Positions 33,499 through 43,690 of a stretch of 64,000 nt of DNA are shown here, one piece after another. Source of the DNA: Rhizophagus irregularis (Eukaryota > Glomeromycota > Glomeromycetes > Glomerales > Glomeraceae); assembly GCF_026210795.1 (NCBI RefSeq), contig NC_089437.1:1364001-1428000 (forward strand). The letters are read 5' to 3'. The stretch's first letter is position 1, and the number at the start of each line of letters is the position of its first letter. The notes below the pieces were generated by a model, which was not told where the DNA came from, did no database searches, and saw only the letters and a program-made list of their open reading frames with translations. Both the position numbers and the translations under genes were made by a program.

Positions 33499-36037
33499 GA
33501 ATTTGACGTTATTAGAAACATATCCCGCTACGAGAACTACTCGAAGCAAATCTAGACTTGATCCGACTACTGGAACCGTAAAGGATAAACCTCCGGAAGA
33601 AGAGACAATAGTACGAACCATACAAAGCTCCGGTAAAGCTAAACAACCGATAAGGTCAACTGAGGCGAAGAAAGTTGAGCTTAAAAAGGCGATCAAGAAG
33701 AAACCCGCAGTGGTTGCCCCAATCTACAAGATGGTGGAACCATATACGCCACAACAGTTCTTTGATCAAAAGGCCGATATTACGAATGGCCAGTTGTTGG
33801 CGATGAATCCAAAGTTTGGCTTGACAGTTGCCAAACAATTGAGGAAACCGGTTGTTAGGACAAAAAACGAAGAACAAGATAAGAAACCGGCTAAGAAAAA
33901 TGATGAAGTTCCGGATGGTGGAAATGTTTCCGAAGTTGAAGATCTCATGCAGGTGGCTAATACCGCCGGACCGAATGATGATCGAACTTCGGCATTATAT
34001 TGTGAAGCCTCGATTAAACACATAAGATTCCCGCTGATCGTTGATTCTGGATCGGCTGGAAGTATTATTTCCTTATCATTATTGAAAGATTTAGATATGG
34101 AAATAACGAAAGCCTCAAAAACTATTATGGTGAATGTAAATGGAGAGCGTCGACGACCATTGGGCGCTGTAACTGACATACCGTTGAAGATACATGAATG
34201 CATCATTCCGATGGATGCCATTGTCACCGATGCTAATTCATATTCTGCTATAGTCGGAAATGATTGGCTGCGTAAGACCAAGGCCGTTCTGGACTATAAC
34301 AACAATCGGATGACCATCAAGTGGAAAGATCAGGTTTTAGAAGTGACCACCGAATGTAGAGAAATGCCCCACCACATAACCAGCATCGAGATACCGAATA
34401 TAGAAGCCGAAGAAGAGGTTGAGGATGAATCCGAAAAGGAAGTTGATAAAGAAGCCGTAGAAGAATCGGAAGAAGAATATGAAAGTGACGACGAGGAGAC
34501 ACAAGAGCAGTTATTCTGTAACGCCGGTTATATCACTCAGGAAAAGGCGCAAGAAATCGAAGAAGAATTAAAAGAAGGAAATTTTGTCAGTAATGAATAT
34601 TACTACCAGTACGAAGAAATTGAAAAGGGAAAATTTCATACCGGAAAACTGGACGAAGAACAACATCGGAAATTTGATGACTTTATGGAACGGTATCAGG
34701 ATCTGTTTGCCTGGGATCCTAACGACTTCGGAAGAACATCGGTAGTTACACATAAAATCGATACCGGAGAAGCTACCCCGGTTGGACAAAGATTCTACCG
34801 AACATCCTATCAAAACCAGCTGTTCATTAAAGAAGAAATACAACGACTATTGAACGCCGGATTAATAACTCCATCAAAAAGTCAATGGACTTCACCAGTC
34901 GTAGTGGTGGAAAAGAAAAACGGCAAGAAACGACTTTGCGTGGATTATCGGAAGTTAAATCACGTGACGAAACGAGACCGATATCCCTTGCCGAGAATAG
35001 ACGACATGCTGGAAACATTATCCGGATGTCAATGGTTTTCCTCCCTTGATCTTGCCAGCGGGTTTTGGCAGGTCGAACTTAGTCCGAAAGACAGGGAAAA
35101 ATCGACATTTATCACCCGTTTCGGAACTTACGAATTTACTGTTATGCCATTCGGCCTATGTAATGCTCCCGCCACCTTCCAGCGCTTGATGGATACTGTA
35201 TTACGGGACATATTGTGGCAATATGTTGTGGTATACATAGACGATATCAACGTGGGTTCCAAGACATTCGAAGAACACCTGCAACATTTGGAACAGGTTT
35301 TTCTTCGATTAAAACTAGCCGGACTAAAGTTGAGTCCGGAAAAATGTTTCTTTTTCAAGGATGAAATTCCGTTTCTAGGACACGTTGTAAGCCGGGAGGG
35401 CATACAAACCGACCCTGAAAAATTAAAAACCATTAAGGAATTTCCCATACCAAGAGATTTGACGCAGCTGAGAGGATTTATCGCGCTGGCGTCTTATTAT
35501 CGAAAATTTGTCAAGGGATTCTCATCGATAGCTGAACCCTTGAATAGACTCCTGAAGAAAAACACCCCATATATATGGAGTGATGATCAACATGATGCTT
35601 TTGAAAAGCTAAAAACATGTTTGATGACGCCTCCTATATTGGCTTACCCAAATTTCGAGAAGCCATTTATTCTTTATACAGACGCATCTACCTTCGCTTT
35701 AGGTGCAATTTTATCCCAGAAAGACGAAAACAAACGCGAATGTGTTATAGCATACGCAAGTCGCACTTTAAACAAGCACGAACGAAACTATAGTATAACG
35801 GAACTCGAGTGTCTTGCGGTGATTTGGTCAGTAAGACACTTTCACCAATATCTGCATGGTCAGAAATTTACGGTGATTACGGACCACGCTGCGTTACGAT
35901 ATTTAATGAACTTATCGAATCCTGTTGGCAAACTCGGACGATGGCTAATGACTTTAAATGGATATGAACTTGAGATTATAAACCGCCCCGGAAAACTTCA
36001 CTCCAACGTCGATACATTAAGCCGAATAAGAACTTAA
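33446..36037 (+). CDS. pol: Pol: protease, reverse transcriptase and RNase H
   Basis: The frame is -1 relative to gag, open from 33374, and has no ATG near its 5' end. It is expected as a Gag-Pol fusion of about 1400 residues. Counting from the slip: a basic linker, then aspartic protease with DSGS (Asp about 200), RT with the fingers/palm motifs (SPVVVVEKKNGKKRLCVDYR, SLDLASGFWQ, YIDD at about 597-600), then RNase H (LYTDAS with Asp about 746, TELECLAV, ITDHAAL). It ends NVDTLSRIRT. It performs polyprotein cleavage and cDNA synthesis. An acidic stretch (about 300-350) between PR and RT is notable. All active-site residues are present. Confidence 0.93.
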   Translation, partial: LGGVPQEGERTRQTTIPSNLTLLETYPATRTTRSKSRLDPTTGTVKDKPPEEETIVRTIQSSGKAKQPIRSTEAKKVELKKAIKKKPAVVAPIYKMVEPYTPQQFFDQKADITNGQLLAMNPKFGLTVAKQLRKPVVRTKNEEQDKKPAKKNDEVPDGGNVSEVEDLMQVANTAGPNDDRTSALYCEASIKHIRFPLIVDSGSAGSIISLSLLKDLDMEITKASKTIMVNVNGERRRPLGAVTDIPLKIHECIIPMDAIVTDANSYSAIVGNDWLRKTKAVLDYNNNRMTIKWKDQVLEVTTECREMPHHITSIEIPNIEAEEEVEDESEKEVDKEAVEESEEEYESDDEETQEQLFCNAGYITQEKAQEIEEELKEGNFVSNEYYYQYEEIEKGKFHTGKLDEEQHRKFDDFMERYQDLFAWDPNDFGRTSVVTHKIDTGEATPVGQRFYRTSYQNQLFIKEEIQRLLNAGLITPSKSQWTSPVVVVEKKNGKKRLCVDYRKLNHVTKRDRYPLPRIDDMLETLSGCQWFSSLDLASGFWQVELSPKDREKSTFITRFGTYEFTVMPFGLCNAPATFQRLMDTVLRDILWQYVVVYIDDINVGSKTFEEHLQHLEQVFLRLKLAGLKLSPEKCFFFKDEIPFLGHVVSREGIQTDPEKLKTIKEFPIPRDLTQLRGFIALASYYRKFVKGFSSIAEPLNRLLKKNTPYIWSDDQHDAFEKLKTCLMTPPILAYPNFEKPFILYTDASTFALGAILSQKDENKRECVIAYASRTLNKHERNYSITELECLAVIWSVRHFHQYLHGQKFTVITDHAALRYLMNLSNPVGKLGRWLMTLNGYELEIINRPGKLHSNVDTLSRIRT

Positions 36038-36123
36038 CACATCTTCGTTAAAAAACTTTATTAACCACCCGATTTGCATATATACAACGCCGATTTATTG
36101 GATTACCCATATTTTGACTCAAC

Positions 36124-37380
36124 ATGGATTTAAACACATACTTCTCACTCATACACTTTTTGACGACACACTCAATGCCAACACACCTCGATACGCAGCA
36201 ACGTGCCTCTATTAAACGAAAATCGAGATACTTTATTATCTTGAATGATCAACTTTATAAAAAGAATAAAGTTAACCCCAATAGACCGATACGAGTTGCA
36301 AAAGAAAATGAAATAGAGGATATTCTATATCATATGCACTCGGATCCATTAGCAGGCCACTTTTCGATAGATGAAATGTATCGAAGGATAAAAATTCGAT
36401 ACTACTGGCCGCAAATGTTCAATGACGTTCGCCGTTATGTGCGAACTTGCGATGAATGCCAACGAAGAGGCAAAAATCGCCGCAATGAACCTCTCCATCC
36501 GATAAAGGTCGGACAACCATTCGATAGACTAGGAATGGATATAGTCGGACCATTGCCTAAGACGAAAAACGGCAACATGTATATTGTCGTTGCAACCGAA
36601 TACCTGACCAAATGGCCGGAAGCCCGCGCAATTCCCAACGCTAAGGCATCGTCGGTTGTCTCGTTTTTCTACGAAGACATTATATGCCGCCACGGATGCC
36701 CAAAAGAGCTATTAACCGACCGTGGGACACATTTCGTAAATGAAATGCTAAACTCCTTATGTGAAAATCTTGGAGTTAAGCATAAATTGTCCACGGCATA
36801 TCACCCACAGACTAATGGATTGGTAGAGCGCTTCAACCGAACGTTGTGTGAAGCCCTTGCCAAATACGCCAATACAAATAAAGACGATTGGGATTTGTAC
36901 CTATCGTCTGTTTTATTTGCATACAGGACGAAAAGCCATAGCACCACACGGCATGAACCTTTTTACTTGATGTATGGCCGTGATGCTGTGCTTCCAATAG
37001 AATTCGCTGTTTCCACTGCGCAAAGTAAATGCGCTGGGGAAGATTTCCAGGATGATCTTTTTAATCGTATTCACATACTTACTGGAAAGGTGATAGTTGA
37101 TCGCCTTGAAACACAAGATAATATATGCAAGGCGCAACGAAAGCAAAAAGAGCAACATGATGCAGGTCTTTCCGAAGTGCATTTTAAAATCGGAGACCTT
37201 GTGTTGCTATACCAAAGTCAACTAAGAGGCAAACAGAAACTCCAAGAAAGATGGAAAGGCCCCTATTATGTGCATGAAATGTTAGGAAATGGCGCATATA
37301 AATTGCGCACAATTGAAGGAAAGATTTTAAAAGTTCCGGTAAATTCGGAACGGTTGAAATTGTATCACCAACGCATATAG
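36124..37380 (+). CDS. int: Integrase of the Ty3/Gypsy element, in a separate frame
   Basis: 418 residues. The N-terminal HHCC zinc domain uses H72, H79, C109 and C112 (AGHFSIDEMY, CDECQRR). The catalytic core has D139 (GMDIVGP), D199 (LLTDRG) and E235 (NGLVERFN), a D,D-35-E pattern. A C-terminal GPY/F-like motif (WKGPYYV) follows, with no chromodomain. It inserts the cDNA. Unlike most Ty3 elements it is not continuous with RT-RNase H: the pol stop is at 36037, this frame opens only at 36118, and the two are in different phases. The ATG at 36124 has A at -3 and G at +4, favourable for initiation. Reinitiation, a spliced mRNA or a strain-specific lesion are alternatives. Confidence 0.9.
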   Translation: MDLNTYFSLIHFLTTHSMPTHLDTQQRASIKRKSRYFIILNDQLYKKNKVNPNRPIRVAKENEIEDILYHMHSDPLAGHFSIDEMYRRIKIRYYWPQMFNDVRRYVRTCDECQRRGKNRRNEPLHPIKVGQPFDRLGMDIVGPLPKTKNGNMYIVVATEYLTKWPEARAIPNAKASSVVSFFYEDIICRHGCPKELLTDRGTHFVNEMLNSLCENLGVKHKLSTAYHPQTNGLVERFNRTLCEALAKYANTNKDDWDLYLSSVLFAYRTKSHSTTRHEPFYLMYGRDAVLPIEFAVSTAQSKCAGEDFQDDLFNRIHILTGKVIVDRLETQDNICKAQRKQKEQHDAGLSEVHFKIGDLVLLYQSQLRGKQKLQERWKGPYYVHEMLGNGAYKLRTIEGKILKVPVNSERLKLYHQRI

Positions 37381-37437
37381 ACTATCATGCATGAATGCAT
37401 GACTGATGACATAATGAATGCATGCATTTAATGTATG

Positions 37438-37439
<2 letters not shown>

Positions 37440-37472
<33 letters not shown>

Positions 37473-37613
37473 ATTTTTTTTTATTTATATATATATATAT
37501 AGTTTATTTATTATTTTTTTTATTTATTTGTTTATTTATTATTATTATTTTTATTTATTGTTTATTATTTATTATTACATTTATTGTTTATTATTATATT
37601 TATTGTTTATTTT
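37440..37613 (+). repeat. Poly-A run and T/AT-rich tract inside the retrotransposon
   Basis: Thirty consecutive A (37440-37469) are followed by T-rich and (TA)n sequence up to the fourth ORF. It is preceded by GCATGCATT-type palindromes. It separates the integrase from the extra ORF. The A run is a candidate internal poly-A remnant or slippage hotspot. Confidence 0.7.
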
Positions 37614-38084
37614 ATGATGACCGAAATAAATGCTTATCCAAGAATCCTGGAGGATTTGCGACAATTACAGCCTACCGAAATTGTGGCATATCCGCCACCC
37701 TACACGACTGCTGCAAGCTTGGAAGAAAAATTCGACTTAATCAATGCTGCTATAGAAAGGGCAAAGCGCATTGATGACCGAATATTAATGTTAGCAAATG
37801 TCTATTATTTAGGACATTTCCTAGAAGTAGAAATTCGGGATAATACAAGACGCGGTCAATTCATACAACAATTATCCATACATTTCCGGACGATTGCCAT
37901 CCGAACCTATTACATATTTGAAGTCTCTGGAGTGGAACAGATTATGAGAACCACCCAAACGACCCCCACTATGATCCGGAAGCTCAATACGGCAGAATAC
38001 AAGGATCTGGTTCAAAAATCCGTCGAAATTTTCAACGGGGTTGAAAATTCGGGAGGGAGTGATGTCAATCGAATAATCATGTGA
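37614..38084 (+). CDS. Extra ORF 3' of integrase, function unknown
   Basis: A frame of 156 residues starts MMTEINAYPRILEDLRQLQ and continues with a Pro/Tyr-rich stretch. A helical charged domain follows (LEEKFDLINAAIERAKRIDD, IEVSG-type segments, LNTAEYKDLVQKSVEIFNG). It ends in the 3' LTR. Its GC content and codon quality match gag and pol, so it is a real element gene, not AT noise. There is no signal peptide or obvious membrane span, so it is not an envelope-like protein. Such third ORFs occur in some Gypsy lineages. It could be an accessory protein or a captured host gene; I do not recognise its family. Confidence 0.7.
   Translation: MMTEINAYPRILEDLRQLQPTEIVAYPPPYTTAASLEEKFDLINAAIERAKRIDDRILMLANVYYLGHFLEVEIRDNTRRGQFIQQLSIHFRTIAIRTYYIFEVSGVEQIMRTTQTTPTMIRKLNTAEYKDLVQKSVEIFNGVENSGGSDVNRIIM
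38051..38062 (+). promoter_or_regulatory. Polypurine tract
   Basis: GGGAGGGAGTGA lies immediately 5' of the 3' LTR, the usual site of plus-strand priming. It is unusual in lying inside the coding sequence of the extra ORF. Confidence 0.75.
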
Positions 38085-38637
38085 CCGACGATCATGTTAC
38101 GAATGTTGCAAATGTTACGAATGTTTAATATGTTAAACATGTTTAACATATGCAACATATTTAACATATATAACATATGCAACATATAACACATATTTAA
38201 CATATTACATTTGTTAAATATATAGCATTTATTTAATATGTTTAACATGATTAGCATAGTTATTTTTGTTATAAATACATGCGTTCTAAAATCAATGTAA
38301 AGATAGATAATTCTGTTATATTTTAATAAAGCATTTATTAAATAAATTATCTCATTGTTTATTTTTCATAGTTGTTATATTTTGTGAGTCAATATTGCGT
38401 CTGAGTGTATATGCCCGTGTGTGCAATACCGTATTCGCATTTGACTGAAATTTACATTTATTTTATTGTGTAACCTTCGTAAATCGATCGACAGTGATAT
38501 ATTTCTTAATAATTTCATATAATTTATTTCATTTCGCGTTCATTAACACTATTTAATATTTATTTTTATTATTAATCCTTCTGCTTACCATATACCCATA
38601 CGCTTATTTTTATAAGCATACAAGAACTGGCATAACA
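38063..38637 (+). repeat. 3' LTR (575 bp)
   Basis: Same start (TGTCAATCG), end (GGCATAACA) and length as the 5' LTR, with no difference found on line-by-line comparison. It is followed by the GTAG target copy, then the displaced start codon of the BTB gene (38645-38643, minus strand). Confidence 0.95.
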
Positions 38638-38645
38638 GTAGTCAT

Positions 38646-39297
38646 TTTTTTTTTTTTTTTATGCCATAAATAACTATTTGAATGAAATTTATATGTTAAT
38701 GTGGTGTAACCGTTAATTGCTAACTAAAAATAAATAAAATTTCAGCCAAGATTTTCATTATTTTATTTACATATGCATCACGCAGACTCGCACAAAATAA
38801 ATTCCTCTTTTGGATGTGAAAATATTTTTTTTTTTTTTAAAAAGTTGAAAGAAATATATTTATATATAAAGTATATTGAATTTATGCGAACCTTTTAAAA
38901 ATCTACACCAACGGATATTAATTATCAGAAAAAAAAGGACACAAAAATTTAATTGTTTCGAATAGTACCCATAAACAACATTTTTCTTTTTAAGAAAACA
39001 AAAATTAGTGACTTGTACCAAAATATACAACGATAATAAAGTAAATATAACGTTATAATTTATTATATACATCTATTAAAGTTTTTTTTTTGTTACGCAT
39101 AGAAAAATTTTTTCATAAAATAAATTTTTATTACAAATTTTATTTTTCCACAGCTAATTTTAATTTCACACACGTGATTAAGAATTCATGTGATCGACTG
39201 TTCTTGCCCTTTACGGAAATTTTGTGAAACTCATTCCGGAATTTAATAGACCTTTTTTCCGTTCATCCTTTCATGTTTTAAATTTTATCACAGTATT
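38646..39297. other. Ancestral intergenic region of the second BTB/kinase pair
   Basis: These 650 bp match the 5' flank of the first BTB gene (4118-4380), the piece after the Mutator-like element (6640-6700), and the leader of the first kinase (7240-7400 and 7700-7927). They lack the two elements and the leader duplication seen there. It is the empty-site reference for those insertions and presumably contains divergent promoters. Confidence 0.7.
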
Positions 39298-40859
39298 ATG
39301 GCTACTATTCGAAAAGAAATAATTACAGCTACAATTAATAGAGTATATGCATTAACAGATATCCATAATAGTGTAGAAAAACAACATGAATATAGAATGC
39401 AAACAGTACTTGCTGACAAATCTCTTACAAAGGATGAAAAATCATATGCAGTAAAAGAATTAAATGTAGGGTTTGATTATATTAAAATTCTTTTAAATGA
39501 AGGCAAAAAAAGAATTTGTGAAAATTGTCAAGATGAATGCTTAGCTACATTATATTGTGAACATTGTATTCGAAATTATTTAAAAGAAAATTTTTCAAAC
39601 TGGACATCTGGAAACAATGATGTTGATAATTTAATAAAAAAATGTCAAATAAAAGCACTTTGTCCATATAAGATAATAGAATGGATTCCATATAATAATT
39701 TACAAAATATTAAATATTTAACCAAAGGTGGATATTCTGAAATATATACAGCAGATTGGATTGATGGACGTTACGAAGAGTGAAATCCAAAAGAAAAACA
39801 ATTTAAAAGATATAGATCGATGAGTGTAGTGCTCAAAAAATTAGAAAATGTTGAACGTGCTAATAAAAGTTGGCTTGAGGAGGTATATACAGTAATTAAA
39901 ATTATTTTTTAAAAAAATTTAATTGCAATTTCTAATTTCTTTTAATTTTTGTAGGGTATATCTCATTTACACATAAGTAGCAAAGGTACCCTTATAGTGG
40001 AATGTTTTGGTTTAACTCAAAATCCATTTAATGGAAATTACATGCTTGTAATGTCTCGTATGAATATAAATCTAAGAGAATATTTGCAACAAAATCATAA
40101 TAAACTTACATGGAAAGAAGGAATTCAAATTATTTCTAATATTATTAGTGCAGTTTCTTATATTCATGACGAGAATGCAATTCACAGAGATTTACATTCT
40201 GGAAATATATTATTTAGCCAAATTAATCAAAGATTTTATGTCAGTGATTTTGGATTTTGTGGACCAGCTAATATACCATTAGATAGTATATATGGTAATC
40301 TTCCATATATAGCACCTGAAGTCATTGTTAAAATGAAATATTCTTTTGCATCTGATATTTATAGTATTGGCATGCTTATGTGGGAAATCTCATCTGGACA
40401 ACCACCTTTTATTAATAAACATGATTATGATCTTGCAATAAAAATAATAAATGGAATGAGACCAAAAATAATACCAGGCACTCCCTTAGAATATAAAGAA
40501 TTAATGGAACAATGTTGGGATGCTGATGCAACAAAAAGGCCTGATATTTATACTTTTACTGATAAAATCATAACAGAAATCTATAAATCATATTGTCAAA
40601 ATGAAAATTATGAACAGATAATTAACATTACAAATACTTATAATTCTTTATTAAATACAAAATTTAATGTAAATTCTAGCTCTACTATTAATTCTTTTTT
40701 TGAAAATTCTAGTAAAGGTTCTAGTAACTGGAATAATAGTAGAGTTTATAGTTTTGAAAATTTCCCTGAACCAAGGAATGCAACAAAAGGTAAGAATTTT
40801 TTTTTGCAGTTTTAATTTTTAAAACAATAAAAAGATATTATTGGGCGTTTTTTATAAAA

Positions 40860-41548
40860 CTAGTAACAATTTTGTTGATCATTTGTTGATCATTTATTTT
40901 TAAATTTATTATAAATTTTGTCACGAGATTTTCTATGGAAATCATTTCTCAATTTGTTATTAAAACACCTGCTGAATTGCCTCGAAATTGAAAATCATTT
41001 CTCTTTTTATAAAAAAATTTCCTTTTTGGTAAAAAACTCTCAAATTAATCTTATATAACTTTATGTAAATGACAATGACAATGTCAATGTCAGTGACAAT
41101 GTCAATGTTAATGTCAATGACAATGACAATGAAAAAAACTTCTAATGCCAACTTTTCGCAAAAACTCTTCCTGTGCCACTGAAAATACCTGTTAAATTGA
41201 GACATCATTCAATATTTGCATGTTTTCATTTGTTTGCTGATCAATTTCGCTATTATAATATTATTTACTGTTGTAGCATTTTCGCTATAATTTAAAAAAT
41301 TTTTAAATAATTTTAACAAAAAACATTTTATTGTTAATTAATAAATTATAGTTTTTCAATTTAATTTTTAAAATGTTAATTTTAAAATAATACATGTATT
41401 ATGACAATTTCTCTCTATAAAAAAAATAAAATAAATAAAATAAATAATAAGTAGAGGTTAGAACCATCCAAAAAAACCTTACTGGGTAGTAAATTTTATA
41501 TGTATTTATTTATCCATTCCTAGGAGATTTTGCAGTGAAAATTAACTA
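40860..41548. repeat. Insert DNA with a hexanucleotide microsatellite
   Basis: Non-coding insert sequence in kinase intron 2. About 41066-41132 is a degenerate hexamer repeat alternating ATGACA and ATGTCA, which is partly self-complementary. The rest is AT-rich. Confidence 0.6.
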
Positions 41549-41911
41549 CTTTACTAAAAATGGCCAATTTTTTGAAATGATTTTGTAATAATTTTAAAAT
41601 ACTACAAAAATACATTTAATACATCAAAATGTTTTTATTATATTTTTGCTATTATTTTGTAATTGTATTGTATCTAGGTCTATAAAAATAACTCAAAATA
41701 ATGTCACAATAATTTTTTAATGTTTTTGTTATTATTTTATTATTATAATATAATTAACTTTGATATTATTTTAATATTTTAATCTCAAAAATACCTTAAA
41801 TATATCTTGATATATTTTAAAAATTTTACAAAATAATTGCACAATTGTTTTGAAAGCCATTGTATCTAGGTCTATAAAAATATTTCAAAAAATTGGCCAT
41901 TTTTAGTAAAG
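41549..41911. mobile_element. Tc1/mariner-type MITE with 30-bp perfect inverted ends
   Basis: CTTTACTAAAAATGGCCAAT at 41549 is repeated in perfect inverted form ending at 41911, with about 30 bp matching. TA is present on both sides (41547-41548 and 41912-41913). The interior contains two direct copies of TGTATCTAGGTCTATAAAAA (about 41669 and 41861). No transposase. Confidence 0.7.
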
Positions 41912-42309
41912 TATTGATTATACTATAATAAACAGATTTGAAAATTTGAGTAATTCAGAAAGATTTGCATTTTTCAAATTAGAAAAACTTTTAATTTATT
42001 CATAATTTTAATATTATTTTACAATTGTAATAGCAGGAGATATAATTTGGCCTATCGGTCATATATGTAATACGTATTACCAATTTAAATATAGGATTTC
42101 CGATTTTAATATTGCAACATGTGATCATGTATTACGGTTATTAACAAAGAATTTTTTTATTTTTTCAGCTGATTATTTTTTTGTCTTTTCATTTACAAAA
42201 ACCTAATAAAATAGAAGTAAAATTTTATTTTTTTTCCTTAAATATAAACACAAACATATTTAAATTAAATAACTCAGAATTTAAATATAAACAAATATTA
42301 TAGTTTGTT

Positions 42310-43690
42310 TACACATATTTCAAATTATGGTTTGAGCATTTTGGCCAAAGTAAATCTTGCTCTTTAATTAAAAGTAGTTCAGCAAGTTTGAAGCTGTTAA
42401 GATAATAATCTACATGAAAGCACAGTTAATATTTTTGGAGTTATTTACATTTTTACATGATAGTACTAAGTTACAAATTTTTTTTACCTTCAGAGCGTAT
42501 TTTGGGCAGTTTAGTCAAAGTAAATCGACTTCTTATATTAATTGAAAGTTTTTTGGCGGGTCAAAATCTGCTTGGATATTAATTTTCATGAAGGTACAGT
42601 TAATACTTGAAGGGTTATTCACGTTTTTCACAATGGAATTTTATTTTTTTTGTTTTATCACTTCAGAGCGTATTTTCGGCACTTTAGTCAAAGTAAATCG
42701 ACTTCTTATATTAATTGAAAGTTGTTCAGCGAGTAATAATCTGTTCGAATATTGGTTTTCATGAAGGTACAGTTAATACTTGAAGAGTTATTCACGTTTT
42801 TCACAACGGTACTCATTCACGAATTTTATTTTTTCCGTTTTGTCACTTCAGAGCGTATTTTGAGCACTTTAGTCAAAGTAAATCGACTTCTTATATTAAT
42901 TGAATGTTGTTCAGCAGGTGATAATCTACTTGGATATTAATTTTCACGAAGGTACAGTTAATACTTGAAGGGTTATTCACGTTTTTCACAACGGTACTCA
43001 TTCACGAATTTTATTTTTTCCGTTTTGTCACTTCAGAGCGTATTTTGAGCACTTTAGTCAAAGTAAATCGACTTCTTATATTAATTGGAAGTTGTTCAGC
43101 GGGTCATAATCTGCCTGGATATTAATTTCCATGAAGGTACAGTTAATACTTGAAGGGTTATTCACGTTTTTCACAACGGTACTCATTCACGAATTTTATT
43201 TTTTCTGTTTTGTCACTTCAGAGCGTATTTTAGGCACTTTAGTCAAAGTAAATCGACTTCTTATATTAATTGAAAGTTGTTCAGCGAGTTATAATCTGTT
43301 CGAATATTAGTTTTCATGAAGGTACAGTTAATACTTGAAGGGTTATTCACGTTTTTCACAACGATACTCATTCCCGAATTTTATTTTTTCCGTTTTGTCA
43401 CTTCAGAGCGTATTTTGAGCATTTTAGTCAAAGTAAATTGACTTCTTATATTAATTGAAAGTTTTTCAGTGGGTCATAATCTGCTTGGATATTAATTTTC
43501 ATGAAGGTACAGTTAATACTTGAAGGGTTATTCACGTTTTTCACAACGGTACTCATTCATGAATTTTATTTTTTCTGTTTTGTCACTTCAGAACGTATTT
43601 TGAACATTTTGGTCAAAGGAAATCGACTTCTTTTATTAATTAAAAGTTGTTTAGCAGTCAAAATCCAATTTTCATGAAAATGCAGTGGAG
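42310..43690. repeat. 185-bp tandem satellite, about seven copies
   Basis: CTTCAGAGCGTATTTT-type starts occur at 42488, 42661, 42846, 43031, 43216, 43401 and 43586. The last five intervals are exactly 185 bp and the first is 173. A diverged leading copy begins near 42310. Each unit carries TTTAGTCAAAGTAAATCGAC and GGTTATTCACGTTTTTCACA. The even spacing and high identity of the middle copies point to recent amplification. It lies within intron 2 of the second kinase. Confidence 0.9.

Larger units (their letters stand above)
31196..38641 (+). mobile_element. Complete Ty3/Gypsy LTR retrotransposon with 4-bp target duplication
   Basis: The element proper is 31200-38637 (7438 bp), flanked by GTAG at 31196-31199 and 38638-38641. 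It has 575-bp LTRs identical by eye (TG..CA), a candidate primer-binding site, a polypurine tract, gag, a protease-RT-RNase H frame reached by -1 frameshift, an integrase frame, and a fourth ORF. Domain order PR-RT-RH-IN identifies Ty3/Gypsy. A GPY/F-type motif (WKGPYYV) is present in integrase but no chromodomain is seen. It is GC-richer than its surroundings and inserted antisense to the BTB gene. Identical LTRs mean a recent insertion. All catalytic motifs are intact, so it may be capable of movement. Confidence 0.95.

Noticed and set aside
33656-35448. Antisense ORFs opposite pol (several, up to 171 codons)
   Set aside because: Shadows of the real pol frame, with no domain content of their own.
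36129-36135. A second TTTAAAC heptamer at the start of integrase
   Set aside because: Its phase would send integrase ribosomes into the third frame, not pol ribosomes into integrase. No overlap with pol. Probably coincidence.
39781-39783. TGA as a recoded codon (selenocysteine or reassigned Trp)
   Set aside because: The paralogue has TGG. TGA acts as a stop for neighbouring genes. No SECIS-like context was sought or seen. A simple nonsense mutation is more likely.
42752-42940. 62-codon + strand ORF
   Set aside because: Falls inside the 185-bp satellite and is not preserved in the other units.
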